From Drosophila miranda (taxonomy: Eukaryota > Arthropoda > Insecta > Diptera > Drosophilidae), in contig NC_046677.1 in NCBI RefSeq assembly GCF_003369915.1, positions 19,920,913 to 19,984,912 on the forward strand: DNA of 64,000 bases. The letters run 5' to 3'. Made by a program: the position numbers and the translations under genes. Shown here piece by piece: positions 1 through 11,950 of this stretch; position 1 is the stretch's first letter, and every line of letters begins with the position of its first letter. The notes beneath the pieces are model-generated. The model ran no database searches. It saw only the letters and a list, made by a program, of their open reading frames with translations, and was not told where the DNA came from.

Positions 1-3000
1 CGTGGAATGGAATTAAGGAACCGAAGTCTGGAAATGTACAGGGAGAAGGCCAACTCCTTCTCCTTTACATTTCCCAACTTCGACTGTTGCAATGAAATTA
101 TATAAGAGGAGAACCTCTCTCTCCCTCACCTTCCAGAGTTATTTCATGCGAAAGGAGAAGGAGGTTGAGGAATTGTGACTGAATGTTAATTAAATGCAAT
201 TTGATCGCAAGTTGAAAACTTCTCCACGACCCACTGGAGAGAAATTTATACGTTGGAGCGAAGGATGATAAAATGGAGAAATGGCAGAGTTTTCCTGTCT
301 ATATTTCACTTTCAATTGCCCTTTCCACTGCCTATTTTCTTTCTCTCTTTACCGCATCTTAATCATTTCTCTATTTCTTTATTTCTTGTTTCTTATTCAC
401 CATTTGGCAACTCCTACAAGTTTTGAGGTCTCTCTCCCTGATAAATCGCAATAAGTCGCAAAAAATCTGCTTCAGAATTGATTTCTTCTCTCAATCATAG
501 AGCTTTTCCATCAAACCTTTTCGTACTATCGCCTTGACTTTCGCCCACTTTTCACCTCATCAAAAGAAAATATATCACTTCGAACCCAAAAATCCTGCCA
601 AATGGAGTCTCGAGCCTCAATTCATAGAAGGAGGGGATCCGAATGGGAATAAAATTAGAGCCGCTGCAGGCGCTGGAACGGATTAGATGCAGCACATTAC
701 GGAAATTAATGGGTGCCGGTAGCGTATGAGTAATTTAAGACGGTTTCTCATTCCTACTGCTGTCGAGGCTGTCGAGGCGGGTGGAACACTATCTCGTTTT
801 CAGTTTTCTCTGGGAAATGTGTGAAGAGGTTCCTAATTAATATTGTATGACAACGCAAATGAAAAGGAGACTAGGGAAGGAGGGAACATGGAGTTCCTGG
901 TGGGATTGGGAGGGCAAGTCATGTGAACTAATGATAAACACTTTCGGAGGGATTCAGTTCCGGAAGGGCAGGGGAAGTGGCGATGGGAGAGGAAACAAAG
1001 CAGAAGCGGAAGCTCCGATAACGGACAGAAGAACATGCAACGCTGCCAGGAAGTGAGGAATGAGGGAGGGGGAGCAGTCACAGTTACAGGATGTGGATGG
1101 AGTACCCTATCCGATGTGGGGTCTGCATTTGTAGAGCTAAATATTCGAGAGTTTCATTGAAAATACAAATAATTTGCAAATGTTTTCCCCAGGTTCAACT
1201 TCAACTGCATTTGAAACAGAAAAGGATAAGGGAAAAGGGATCCAAAGTGGGTCAAAATGTATAGAAAAGTGTATAAAAACAGTTCCAATTGATTAAGAGC
1301 AGGCGAACCCACAGGCTGGCTAATGAGGCATCCACATGGAACACATTCCAAATGCTGTAAATGATGTAATTCTAATTCAAATTCGAATTGAAACAGAAAT
1401 GGAAATCGACTGGAAATGTAAGCAATGCCAGCGAGGGAAAGCAGAACAATCAAAAGGTGCGCCTCACTGGAGCTGCCAAACGGAAAATGGGAAATGAAGC
1501 TGTCAATTATGAGTCGGAGGATCCATCCCCCATCGATTCTCCTCTGGAGAGAGCACCAGAGTCTCAAGAAGGGAATGAAAATACAGCCAACTTTGTCTAG
1601 GATAAATATTTGGAGCTGGCCAAATGAGGCGGAGGTGGCAAAAATGGGTGAAGGCGGAGGTGGAGCGGGGTAAACAAAGCAAATGAAAACGAACATGAAA
1701 AGCTGCCGCAATTTGTTGCAAAAACAAAGAAAACTTTTCCAAACTGGAAGGGAAATGCAACAAAGTGAGTGCCAAAGAGTGGGGGAGAAAGAAGAAGTAA
1801 AATGCAGCTTGGGAAATATTCAAATGTCTTCCTCTTGGCCCCCTTTGGCCTCTGTCTTCGGCTCTCTTTTTTTTCTTTCTTCCGCTGTAACTGCAATCAG
1901 CCACGACTTTTGCAGTTGCCTCCCCCTTTTGATGGGGCTTTATAAAAAAAGCAGGGAGCGTTGACATCAGCAGGGAAAGAAGAGAGAGAAAAGGTGAGGA
2001 ATACGGGAATTTCTCATCTCTCTGAACTCTTTCTGTCTCTCTTTCTTTGTTTGGCGAGTAATGACGGTGAGAGAGGAGTTGGAGGAGACACTTGCCCCAT
2101 CTTGTTTACAACTTGAGAGTGACTTTTATTGCCTCCCATTTTGATTTGCATTTCGGGGGAGTCCCCAAACGGCAGATAATTGAATGTTGCAGGAGGGAGA
2201 GTGTCGCAGAAAGGAATAAAATGGGTTCTAAGTGATGCTGCATATAGAGATCGATATATGATCGCACTTCCATTCAAAACATACACATCCAAGGAAAGAA
2301 GCATCTTCAGAGTAAATGAAATGCGTTTCTCTCCATGCGATTCTCCTCGAATCAGTTTGCTTTGGCTTCATTTGCTTCTGCCACATGGAACAGTAGCTCT
2401 GAATGTGGAATCATAAAACTAAGTGCTCCCATTCATCCCTCCCCCTGTCTTTATCCCTTAAACTATTCCCCCCTCCCCCCTTTCCGACTGTCCTGAAACT
2501 GTACTTCCTGCGATGCTTGTGTGAATCCTTTCATATCATATTCAACCAAAGGAAAACGCAACTGAAAGGAAAATGCGGCTAGACGGGAGCCAGGAGGTGG
2601 GAAAAGGGAGCAGCAACAATGAAGACGAAGGGGAGAGAGGTTAGTGGGCAGCGGGGAGTGTGGCAGGCAGTGAGGCGGATGACTCCAGACGGGGAAGGGG
2701 AGATGTGAGGCAGTGTCAGGATAGTAGTCAACATTTGCTGACTTAGCTGCAATTATGGCAGATATTTTTATGAACTTGCTGTCAGCCCCGGACCCACACT
2801 GAGATACAGATACATTCTCATACATGGGTAGATATAAAGAGAGAGACAGAGAGAGAAGAGGAGAGGGGAGATATGGCAAGTGTCCTGAATGGGAGACAGG
2901 AGTGTGGCTAAGGGCGAAGCGATGCATGGAAAATTAAGATGGAAATGTCAGTTGGAAAAACCTCCTCTTCAAAAGTTGGTGGAGTTGCTGCAGACCTTGC

Positions 3001-6000
3001 GCACATAGCGAAAGAAAACCTTCTGTAGTCTTGCCGTTAAAAACTTAAAGGATAGCAAAATAGGATATATTTTAGGATTGATGACACTTCATATTCCTGA
3101 TTGATCCCTGCAACAATCTAAGAAGCGAAATCTCTGTAAAGATTAAACAAATTATCAAATGACCAACATTTCTGTGGTGACAAAGTCTCCTCTACATAGA
3201 TGTAAGACATTGTTTAATTATGTAAATGTTTATTGATAACAGAAGATCGCGGTCGACTGGTACGTGCAGCAGCAGTCAACGTTAAAGGCACGGCTCGGTC
3301 GCGGCTGATTTCTGCCTATACTAATGCTGACTGCTGCGATTCCTATTCTTCTCTGCTGTTGTTCTCCTTCTGCTGTTGCTTCCGATCTGCTGTTGGTCTG
3401 CTGCTCTGGTGTCCTGCCGTTGATATTGTCCTGTTGTTGCCGCTATTCCCCGGCGCCAATCGCTGCATCCTTTTTAGGCCAACTGACCCCATCCTTCTAT
3501 AATGAATGGAGATGTCCTTTTCATTGAGGCAAGTATTTTCAATGTTTCATCATTCCACAAACATAATGGGTAATTTTCTCATTTCCCTATGCTCCTTCTC
3601 ACCTCCAAATTGCATAATTAATTCAACTTTGTTGCCGTTTTTCTTGTGATGGATGTTGCTGTTGTTTCTGCTGTGGATTCTGGTGGCATTTCGAATGAAA
3701 ATAAAAGAGGTGTCCACCGGAAAAACCACATAAATTTCCGCCAGCGGCCGCTAACAAAAAGCAAAAGTTAATTGTTCAAAAATTTCCAGAGCACACATGC
3801 AAAGCCCTTTGACCTCCTGCCACCCTCTTCCTCTCAATCCAACCTCCAACAGCAACAATGAAAAGGGGAAAATCCGAGCTCCGCTTGAGTGTGCCACAAA
3901 ATGTTGCGCCTCTCCTTCTGCGTCCGGTCCTCCTCCTGGAATGATTCACGGACCCGTTGAACAGCGAAAATTTTGGTTGTTGTTTTTGTGCTCATAGATT
4001 AAGGGGGGCTGAAAATGAAGGGGAAAAGGCCTCTTCCTTTGTGGAACACTACATTGAAGAGGGAACAACAAATTTGGAGTGGGGTTTCATCTCATTTTCC
4101 ATCACATTTTCATCGCTTTTAATTCGAGTCTCAAACCGGCGACCGAATTTCTGGGAGTTCTCCAGTTTTATTCCTCTTTAAGAGCCGCTGAGAGCAGAGC
4201 AAAGCCATGAAATTCCGTGTCATAAAATTAAATTTCTCTGCTATTAATTCCATTCAACAGGACTCTTCCTCAGGTCCTTGGCTATTGGACTTCTTCAAGG
4301 GAGAACTTTTGGTGGAATTTTTAATCGCTGACCCGGAATGACCTTCGCTTCGATTTCTCCGCCTCTCTCTCCTGCCCTCATTTTGTTGTATTTTCTTAAA
4401 TTTATTTATCTTTTTTCGGCCATGTTTCTCTAGATTCTCTTTCTCTCTGTCTCTTCTTTTCTCTTGAACTTTTCTCTGTTCTTCGTCGCCCTTCCTGTCG
4501 CCTGTTAATTGTCTTTAAATTGCTGTTGGAAATGTAGGGAGGAGAGGGAGAAAACTTCGATTTCTGTTTATCTTTGGCCATTTCAAATGAATTTTCTTGG
4601 AAATTTATTGCTGCGGAAATTAAATGAAGTTTTCCACGGGAAAAAGGATCTCTGAGAGGGTGTCTAGCTGGGGGAATTTCTGGATTAACGAGAGTCATCT
4701 CTTATATAGAAATAGTTCGCCATTCGAGGATTCATTGCTCATCTGCAATCATCGGAATGAACCACCCAGCAATTGCCAAATTATCCACCAGAGTTCCCAT
4801 AAATATATAGGATCCATTTATGGTTCTCCCTCCCTCTTCTCTAGTTAGACTCCCCGTCTCTCCGCATAAAACACTCTCCGAAAAACAACAAGGAGAGGCT
4901 CCATATATTTCTATTTCTTTGCTGCGTTTTCATGGCCGATTTTTATCATCACGAACATTGAAAATTTACGAGTTTTCACAGAGCATAAATTCTGTGTTTT
5001 TTCTCGCAGCTTTTATTATCTGCAAAATATTTTATACGCAGCAAGTGGCGCATCGTAGGGATACTAGAGAGTGGGGAGTATCTAATGGATACATGAACCC
5101 AAATTGAGTCACTTTGCATAGACCAAAGCAATCATCATCCCCGCGTTATCCCGATGGAAAGCTTTCTTCGGAAAAAGCGAGGAAAATGGACGAACAAATA
5201 ATGATAAAAGGTGAAAAATGCACTCAGAAGGGGGCAGATTCTGAGGGAATGCTAACTTATTATGGGAGAGGTTTCTCCCCCTCGGAGATGGAGGAGTGAA
5301 AAACTTTTCCCTCAACTTTTCCAGCTCTCAGCTGCATGTGTTGCATGCTTTGCGGCGCTCAAAAGAAAGCATGAAAAATGCCCGAAAGGGGAGGACGAAC
5401 TGGGAGGAAGGCAGGAATATGATGGGAATCTTTGAAGCCAAGTAAACAGGCAAAACAAATTTTTAATGTCCTGCATAGAGGGAGGAGAACTCTCTCTGTC
5501 GTTTGATAGCGGTGCAAAATGTTGGCACTTTGTCTCCTGACAGCCCGGATCATCAATTCCCGCAACTGCTGCACTCGCTCATCTCTCTCTGAACGATCTC
5601 TGGGAGATTTCTCCCAAGTGAGGGTGAAGAAACACCCAAGAGAAAGAGTAAGTTCAAGGAGCAGCAGTAAGAGTGGGAGGAGGAGGGGACAACCGTTAAA
5701 CACTTTTTCTTTTGCCAATAAATTTTCAATTTCCGCCCTGAAATTTGCAATTTATTTCACTGCAGCAGAGCTAATTTCCCCCTGGCCCGTCACCCACAGT
5801 CGCTTTTCTCCTTTGTAAGTCAATTTCTGAGAGTTTTCCGTGTCGGACTGTACGCCTTGCCATCAGATTTCCCACACGAGTAAAAAGGGGCTTACCGGGG
5901 GAAAAAAATACACCTGCAAATTGCATTGTCTGCAGAGGGGATTGCACTATGTGGAGATCCCAACAGGATGGAATATAAGGAGGGGGAGTCCCGTCCATTC

Positions 6001-8890
6001 CTTTGCCAAGTAAACAACTGCAGGGGGGCCTTCGCTGTGGCACTCCCATTCCCCCTCGTTCCTATCATAAATCACGCGGACAGAAATTGGATTTGATTTG
6101 CAGAATCTGCGAAAATATTTCGTAAATATTTACCATCGCCCTTTTTCACGCTTTTCCAATAGTTTTCTGGCATTCCCCGCTTCAAAGAGGGAACTTTTCC
6201 AACTGTGAAAATATTTTTCACGTTTCTCGTTTGTTTTCTTTTTGCTACTTTGTTGTGCAAATATTTTCCCACTTCGTTTTGCCCCGTTTTTGCACTTCAT
6301 TTGTGTTTGAAGGGGAAGAGGGGAGTGGCTGTTTGCTTTTCTTTGATATGCGAAATTTATGCACCGATTGCATTTGAGACGAGATTTCCCATCCCTGAAA
6401 TTATGAAGAGGTCACTTCTCGAGTGCCATCTAAAGAGGGGAGGAACGATAGCAGTGGGCGGAATGTCTTTTAGCTCCTACAACACTGAAGAAATGGTCCT
6501 GCACCACTACGAGCACAAGAACTCCCCCCAGGAGGCCGTTTCCATTTGATTTTAACGACTTCAGAGTTAAGTTTTCCCGCAGTCTCCGGGAATCCTTTTC
6601 CAAGCGAAACATTAAACTTTGGCCCTACAGAGGAGGAAGCAGCAACAGCAGGCAGCAGGGCTTACAGCAGCTGGGATAATGGCAAAACAGAACTCGACAG
6701 CAATAGGAGAAAACATTTCCAATAACGCAGTGGCAAAGGTTAGGGACATTATACTGCTCCCCTCTGGTGGTGTTCTTTGGCTCAGGGACATTAAAAATAA
6801 CATTCTGAGAATATAAGCCCCGAATCACTTAGAAAATGTTGATCCTAAGACAAAAATGGGAAAGAATAAAGAAGGAATTATAAATCGTATTACATTGCTC
6901 CATAGCCACGCCTACTACCCCACCCACCTCTAACCCTTTGCTAACTCAATTTGTCTAATTAACTTAATTTTGGTTTGGCCCACCCCCACCCTCGAGGAGC
7001 ACCCCTCTCCGGCTGAAGGCCTTTCTCATCTCAAGTCAAAGTTGGAGATTGGAATGGGAATCCCTGGGATCCTTCACACCATTCATATCCCTTTCGGGTC
7101 GTGTCTGCCTGTAATTATGTAAGCGGGATAAAAATGTGAGCTGCGTTGCCTAATTGTAGGCGACAGTCTTGGAGGCGGCTCACGTGGCGTATGCGCAGCG
7201 CGGGACAACTTATTCCCGCATTTTATTTTCCCTTTGAGATGATGGTATTTTTTCGCGCCTTATTTAAAAGAAAATCACGCACGTGGGTGGAAGAGGGTTG
7301 CAGATGGAGGGAAATGGAAAAGGAGTCTACTGTCAGCATTGTTAACGGAGGAAGGGAACCCCAAGGTAGAGACGTGCCTAGAGATTTGCGTTTGACGCTT
7401 CAATGCTGCGTTTAATCAGGGATTTATATGTAGATGAGAACGAGGATGGAGAGGGGCTAACAGATATCTGAGAGATAACAGATATAAATGAGGTGGAGAC
7501 AGGAGCAGAACCCTCAACCAACTCTGGCCACAAACATTTCCACGTCTCCTCTCAGCTGCAATCGTTTTGTGGTTTCTAAGAGGTGGACGGAGGGTGGTGG
7601 ACTCCCACAGTTAGGTGATGGCGAGATACCAGCCACAATTGGAAACCATTTCGTGTTAAATTAAGCTACGAATACGAATGGTTAAACTTATTTTCAGGTT
7701 CCTTCACCACGCCAGCAATAGAAGTCCTTGCCAGAAGTCATTCCAATTATGCAGCGATGCAAATTGGATGAGCCGCAGGATGTCCTCCGCCCAAAAGGAT
7801 CCTCGCAGGTGCGCCTGCTGTTTGCAGTTTGTTTGTTGTGGTCAGCAATTAAAAATTTAAACTGCAATTGTGTCGTGCGGAGACTCCGTATACTAATTCC
7901 AATTGCAAATGGTTCAAAGGATACCCCCTTGGGCACAGGATGCAGCTCACTTGTTATGAGTATGCGGTTGGATAATGGATTGAATCTGCTTATAAATGGA
8001 CTGACTAGAGGGCAAATACGGAGAGTACTTGAATCTTAATTGAATTCCTCTTGAACAACACTAAACAACGATTTAATGTGAACTTAACTATTCCCCCTGA
8101 CGATGGAGTGGGCCCAGCTTAAAATGTTACCAAAGGTTCTGGTTCCAAGAGGAAGAGAAACCTCTTGCCTATCACTCGTCGAAATGCTGCCAAAAACAAA
8201 CTTCAAAAGCAGGAGAAAGCACACAGAATTAAGAGTGAAGCGGGAAAGGAAAGGAAATCGGCGTTTACAGGTGACAGGTGCTAAAAGTTTTCCAGCAAAC
8301 ATAACTGCCACAAAAAGAGGGGGCAGGAGCAGGCTAAGAAGTGTTAACTTTGCAACAGTGTCAAAAACTGTTGTCGCATCGGCATCGGGGGAATAAGTTG
8401 AAGCCATTTGAAAGTTTGTTGCAGCCATCATCGGCCAAAGGAGGTACCAGTCTAATCGAGTGACATCGTGGGGATGTCTCGATGGGGAGTACTTTTTCTT
8501 TTTCTCGAGGGAAATGCAGAGCGCCAGGTTAGCCTGAGGTCATCGGGTGCCATCTCAAGCCCGGCCATCAATCGAGCCTAATTAAGCGAATATTTTCTAA
8601 GAGCTTCGAGGATTTAACTGAACTAACAATCTTTTGCTCTCATCTCTGTTCGCATCTCAGCTGCTAAGTGAGGCAATAAAATTGTCATCTGATATGTGAG
8701 ATGTCAAAAGCGATATTAATTGAATGGCATTTAATTTGCACAACTTCAGAGACTTACACAGCAGTACAGGCCATCAATTTTCCACTTGAGAGGGAAATCC
8801 TCTTCTTTTGGTCTTTGCTTGTGTGCTCCAAGAAATCTCCCAATGTGGTGTAGTGGACATTGCTGGTGAAAATATCCCACTCCAGTTTTA
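1..8890 (+). repeat. Left arm of a large inverted duplication
   Basis: This segment reappears as its reverse complement at 19155-38343, once the retrotransposon at 26780-37066 is removed. Position 1 pairs with 38343, 2014 with 26030, 5771 with 22306, 7415 with 20663 and about 8886 with 19156. Pairing sums drift only between about 28042 and 28085, so there are few large indels. The match reaches the first base of the window, so the true outer end may lie further left. Similarity fades out near 8890. Within the arm I see no gene: the many short open frames have matching frames in the other arm only because the duplication is recent, and the differences do not favour silent sites. The arm is mostly unique non-coding sequence with purine- or pyrimidine-rich runs. 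Confidence 0.93.
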
Positions 8891-9092
8891 TGTTCTGTGT
8901 TTTCGAAATATATTCTGATGTGGAATATGAATCACTCTTTATTAAATTTATCCTCGAAACTAATAAAATGGGAAATTAATTTAGCGTAATAGTTTTCTTA
9001 TCAATCTCTTTCATTTGCTATCCCATCATCAGCACTCGACATCGAACATTTCTCCGCACTGTCAGCACTTTATTTGGATTCGAACTTCAACA

Positions 9093-10329
9093 ATGCCACA
9101 ACAACCGCATCGCGGCTATCGCCAGCGAGTGGCTCACTTCACTCTGAAGTCGACTCTGTACGCGTCCTGGGCTCTGGGCCTGTTCCCGTTCACCTACGAC
9201 TCCCGGACGAGGCAGTTGACACGGTCCCGATGGCTTCTATCCTATGGCCTAGTCCTGAACCTGGGCTTGATGGGGGTGGTGCTGCTACCGGGCACAGGAG
9301 ACCACAGGGACGTCAGGATAGACATGTTCGAGCGGAATCCAATTATACAGCAGGTGGAGAATATGGTCGAAATTATCAGCTTCCTGACAGCCGCCGCTAT
9401 GCACCTGGGAATATTTTGGAAGAGCAGGGAAATGGTCACCATCCTAAACGAGCTCTTTCTTCTGGAGAAACGACACTTCAGTAACCTAATCCTAGCGCAC
9501 TGCCACCAGTTCGACAAGTATGTAATCCAGAAGTGTATACTGGTGGTGTTAGAGATCGGCTCCTCCTTGCTGATCTACTTTGGAGTTCCCGACAGCAATC
9601 TCGTGATCACGAGAGCCTTTTGCATATACCTGGTGCAGGTGGGCGTGCTCCTCGGCGTGACCCACTTCCACCTGGCCGTGATTTACATCTACCGCTTCGT
9701 GTGGACCATCAACGGACAGCTCCTCGAGTTGGCCAATCAACAAAGGCGGGGCCAGAAGGTGGACCCGGCCCGGATTAAGCTGCTATTCTGGCTGTATAGT
9801 CGCCTCCTGGAAGTAAACTCACGACTGGCTGCCATCTATGATATTCAGGTGACCCTCTTCATGATCACCCTCATGTCTGCCAACATCATGATCGCCCATA
9901 TGCTCATCATTATATGGATCAATCAGTTCTCGCTCCTAGACATTCTTCTGTTATTCCCCCAAGCCCTACTCATCAACTTTTATGATCTTTGGCTAAGCAT
10001 AGCCTTCTGCGAACTGGTAGAGCGCACCGGCAGACAGACTTCTGACATTCTGAAGCTCTACAATGATGGGGAGGATATGGACGAAGAACTGCAACGAAGT
10101 GTAAGCTATGAGACCTATCTTTAATGTTGATACTTAAGGGTTTCCGTGTCCTTCATACGTATTGCAGCTCTCGGACTTTGCTCTGTTCTGCAGCCATCGC
10201 AGACTGAGGTTTCGCCACTGTGGACTGTTCTACGTGAACTACGAGATGGGCTTTCGTATGATCATCACCAATATCTTATATCTTGTTTTCCTGGTGCAAT
10301 TCGATTATATGAACTTGAAGTACAAATAA
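9093..10329 (+). CDS. Gr22a: Gustatory receptor, Gr22a-like
   Basis: This is a seven-transmembrane insect gustatory receptor of the Gr22 family. Such proteins are ligand-gated cation-channel subunits in the dendrite membrane of bitter-sensing gustatory neurons. Exon 1 is 9093-10100 (336 codons), the intron is 10101-10167 (67 bp, GTAAGC...TTGCAG) and exon 2 is 10168-10329 (53 codons plus TAA), giving 389 residues, the usual family length. The ATG at 9093 was chosen over the in-frame codon at 9015 because Gr22 proteins begin shortly before the Y-R-Q...T-L-Y-x-S-W block. Visible family features are LFPFTYDSRTR, HFHLAVIYIYR, ERTGRQTS and exon 2 CSHRRLRFRHCGLFYVNYEM followed by the last membrane segment ending FLVQFDYMNL. 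The stretch IYDIQVTLFM and the C-terminal YMNLKYK closely resemble what I remember of D. melanogaster Gr22a, so orthology is likely but not tested. Next gene starts 159 bp downstream on the same strand. Confidence 0.92.
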
Positions 10330-10488
10330 GAATATCCATCAATCGATATATCAATACAGTTTTTGCTCTTCTAATTAGCTTAAAAGCTTTTCAGCCAGAT
10401 GGTTTAACTTTGATATAAATAGTAATAGCATAGCCAACACACGGGGCAATGTAACCTCGGAAATTTCATTTGGGGCAGGCAGTCAGAA

Positions 10489-11701
10489 ATGTTGCGGCGA
10501 CGTGAGGGTTTCGCCCCTAATCTGTGTCGGCTTGTCCTGCAGGTAACACTGTACGGCTCGTGGGCTTTCGGCCTCTTTCCATTCACCCTCGACCCGCAGA
10601 CGAGGCAGCTGAGGCGGCACAGATGGCTTCTGGTCTATGGCGTGGCGATAAACCTCTTTCTGCTGTGCATTGTGGTGCTCCTTAGTGAGTACAGCGAAGA
10701 AACCGCGCAGAGTCTGGAGGTCTTCCAGCGAAATCACCTGCTAGGGTTGATGAATGTAATCATAGGGGTCCTCGCCCTAATTGCCAGCTGCGGGATAATA
10801 TTCATTTCCTTCTGGAAGAGCGGACAAGCTCTGTGTATTTTCAACGAACTGCTTGGACTGGAGCATCGACACTTTGGCTGCCTAGATGTGGAGGATTCCT
10901 CGAAATTCAATTTTTATGTCATCCAGAAGGGTATGTCCGTTGTGGGGGAATTGATGGGCTTGGTGGTGGTGAACTTTGGAATGCCTGAATACACTATGTC
11001 GTACCTATACCTGGCCCTCCTTTGTTTGACACAGTTCTGTGTTCATTTGGTGGTCACGCAAATCTACCTCGCCATCCTCTACATATATCGCTCTGTGTGG
11101 CTTATCAACCGACAGCTCCTTGGTGTAGTGAGTCGCCTAAGAGTCGACCCTTTCTCAGACTCTTCTCGGATTCGGTTACTCCTCTTTTTATACGGGCGCC
11201 TCTTGGCGCTGAATAAGCAAATGGAGACCACATTTAACGGCCAGATCACTCTGATCCTGACATCAGCACTGGCTGGCAACATTGTGGTCATCTACTTCCT
11301 GATCGTGTACACCGTAAGCCTCGGCCAGCTTTCGATTTCCTTGGCGATCTTCCCATACTCCTTGATTATGAATGTGTGGGACTATTGGCTAAGCATTTCA
11401 GTCTGTGATCTCACCGAAAGAACGGGCAGGCACACTTCAACCATCCTGAAGCTCTTCAGCGACCTCGAGCATACCGATGAGGACCTGGAGAGAAGTGTAA
11501 GTAAGTCAAGTCCTACTCTAAATGATCTTACACCGTTTTACCCAGCAGATTAATGAGTTTACGTGGCTCTGCAGTCATCGTAGATTTCGATTTGGTCTGT
11601 ACGGACTGTGCTCAGTGAATTCTGAAACGGGTTTTCAGATGATCGTCACCAGCTTCATGTATCTGCTGTGTTTGGTGCAGTTTGATTTCATGAATTTGTA
11701 G
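10489..11701 (+). CDS. Gr22f: Gustatory receptor, Gr22f-like
   Basis: This is a second Gr22-family receptor, expected to be a bitter-taste channel subunit at the sensory membrane. Exon 1 is 10489-11496 (336 codons), the intron 11497-11548 (52 bp, GTAAGT...CAGCAG) and exon 2 11549-11701 (50 codons plus TAG), for 386 residues. The N-terminus has the family pattern TLYGSWAFGLFPFTLDPQTR; later come IYLAILYIYRSVWLINRQLL and ERTGRHTSTILKL. The end of exon 1 (DLEHTDEDLERS) and exon 2 (NEFTWLCSHRRFRF, then FDFMNL) resemble D. melanogaster Gr22f as I remember it. Oddly, the usually invariant CGLFYVNYEMGF block of exon 2 reads YGLCSVNSETGF, so four positions differ from its neighbours. No stop or frameshift is present, so the gene appears functional but may be relaxed or specialised. 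Assignment to Gr22f rather than another Gr22 is an inference. Confidence 0.88.
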
Positions 11702-11719
11702 GAGAGTCCTCGGTCCATG

Positions 11720-11725
11720 AATAAA
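11720..11725 (+). terminator. Poly(A) signal of the Gr22f-like gene
   Basis: A canonical AATAAA lies 19 bp after the TAG stop codon of the preceding receptor gene, suitably placed for 3' end formation before the next gene at 11951. Confidence 0.55.
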
Positions 11726-11950
11726 TATGGACAGAGGCCTATCCCTGAATGTTAGCACATTAAATATTGATACAGAAACAATCTTACAAACATAAAAAAT
11801 TAATATTGATAGTGCTTCTTCCCCTACTTATTTGGGAAAGCATTCATGCATCAATAGTTTATTTAAACAAGTCCATACGTGGCTACTCTTCATCGATTTT
11901 CAGCTTTTTTTTGGGCCCCCGGTAGGATGGCAGTCAACAGTTGCTTTACG

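Noticed and set aside
5359..6272. Several frames of 60-119 codons identical in both arms
   Set aside because: Frames on both strands and in overlapping phases are equally identical, which reflects nucleotide identity and not coding selection.
7728..8039. 103-codon frame preserved in both repeat arms (partner 20046-20357)
   Set aside because: Most of the differences between copies that I read change the amino acid, so there is no sign of protein constraint. The frame is kept because the duplication is young.
1..8890. Repeat arms as ends of a giant Foldback-type or other DNA transposon
   Set aside because: The arms lack internal short tandem arrays, a transposase or terminal motifs, and read as unique non-coding DNA. 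Segmental inverted duplication fits better.
9015..9092. Upstream extension of the Gr22a-like protein
   Set aside because: The extra 26 residues are not found in Gr22 proteins, whose start matches the ATG at 9093.
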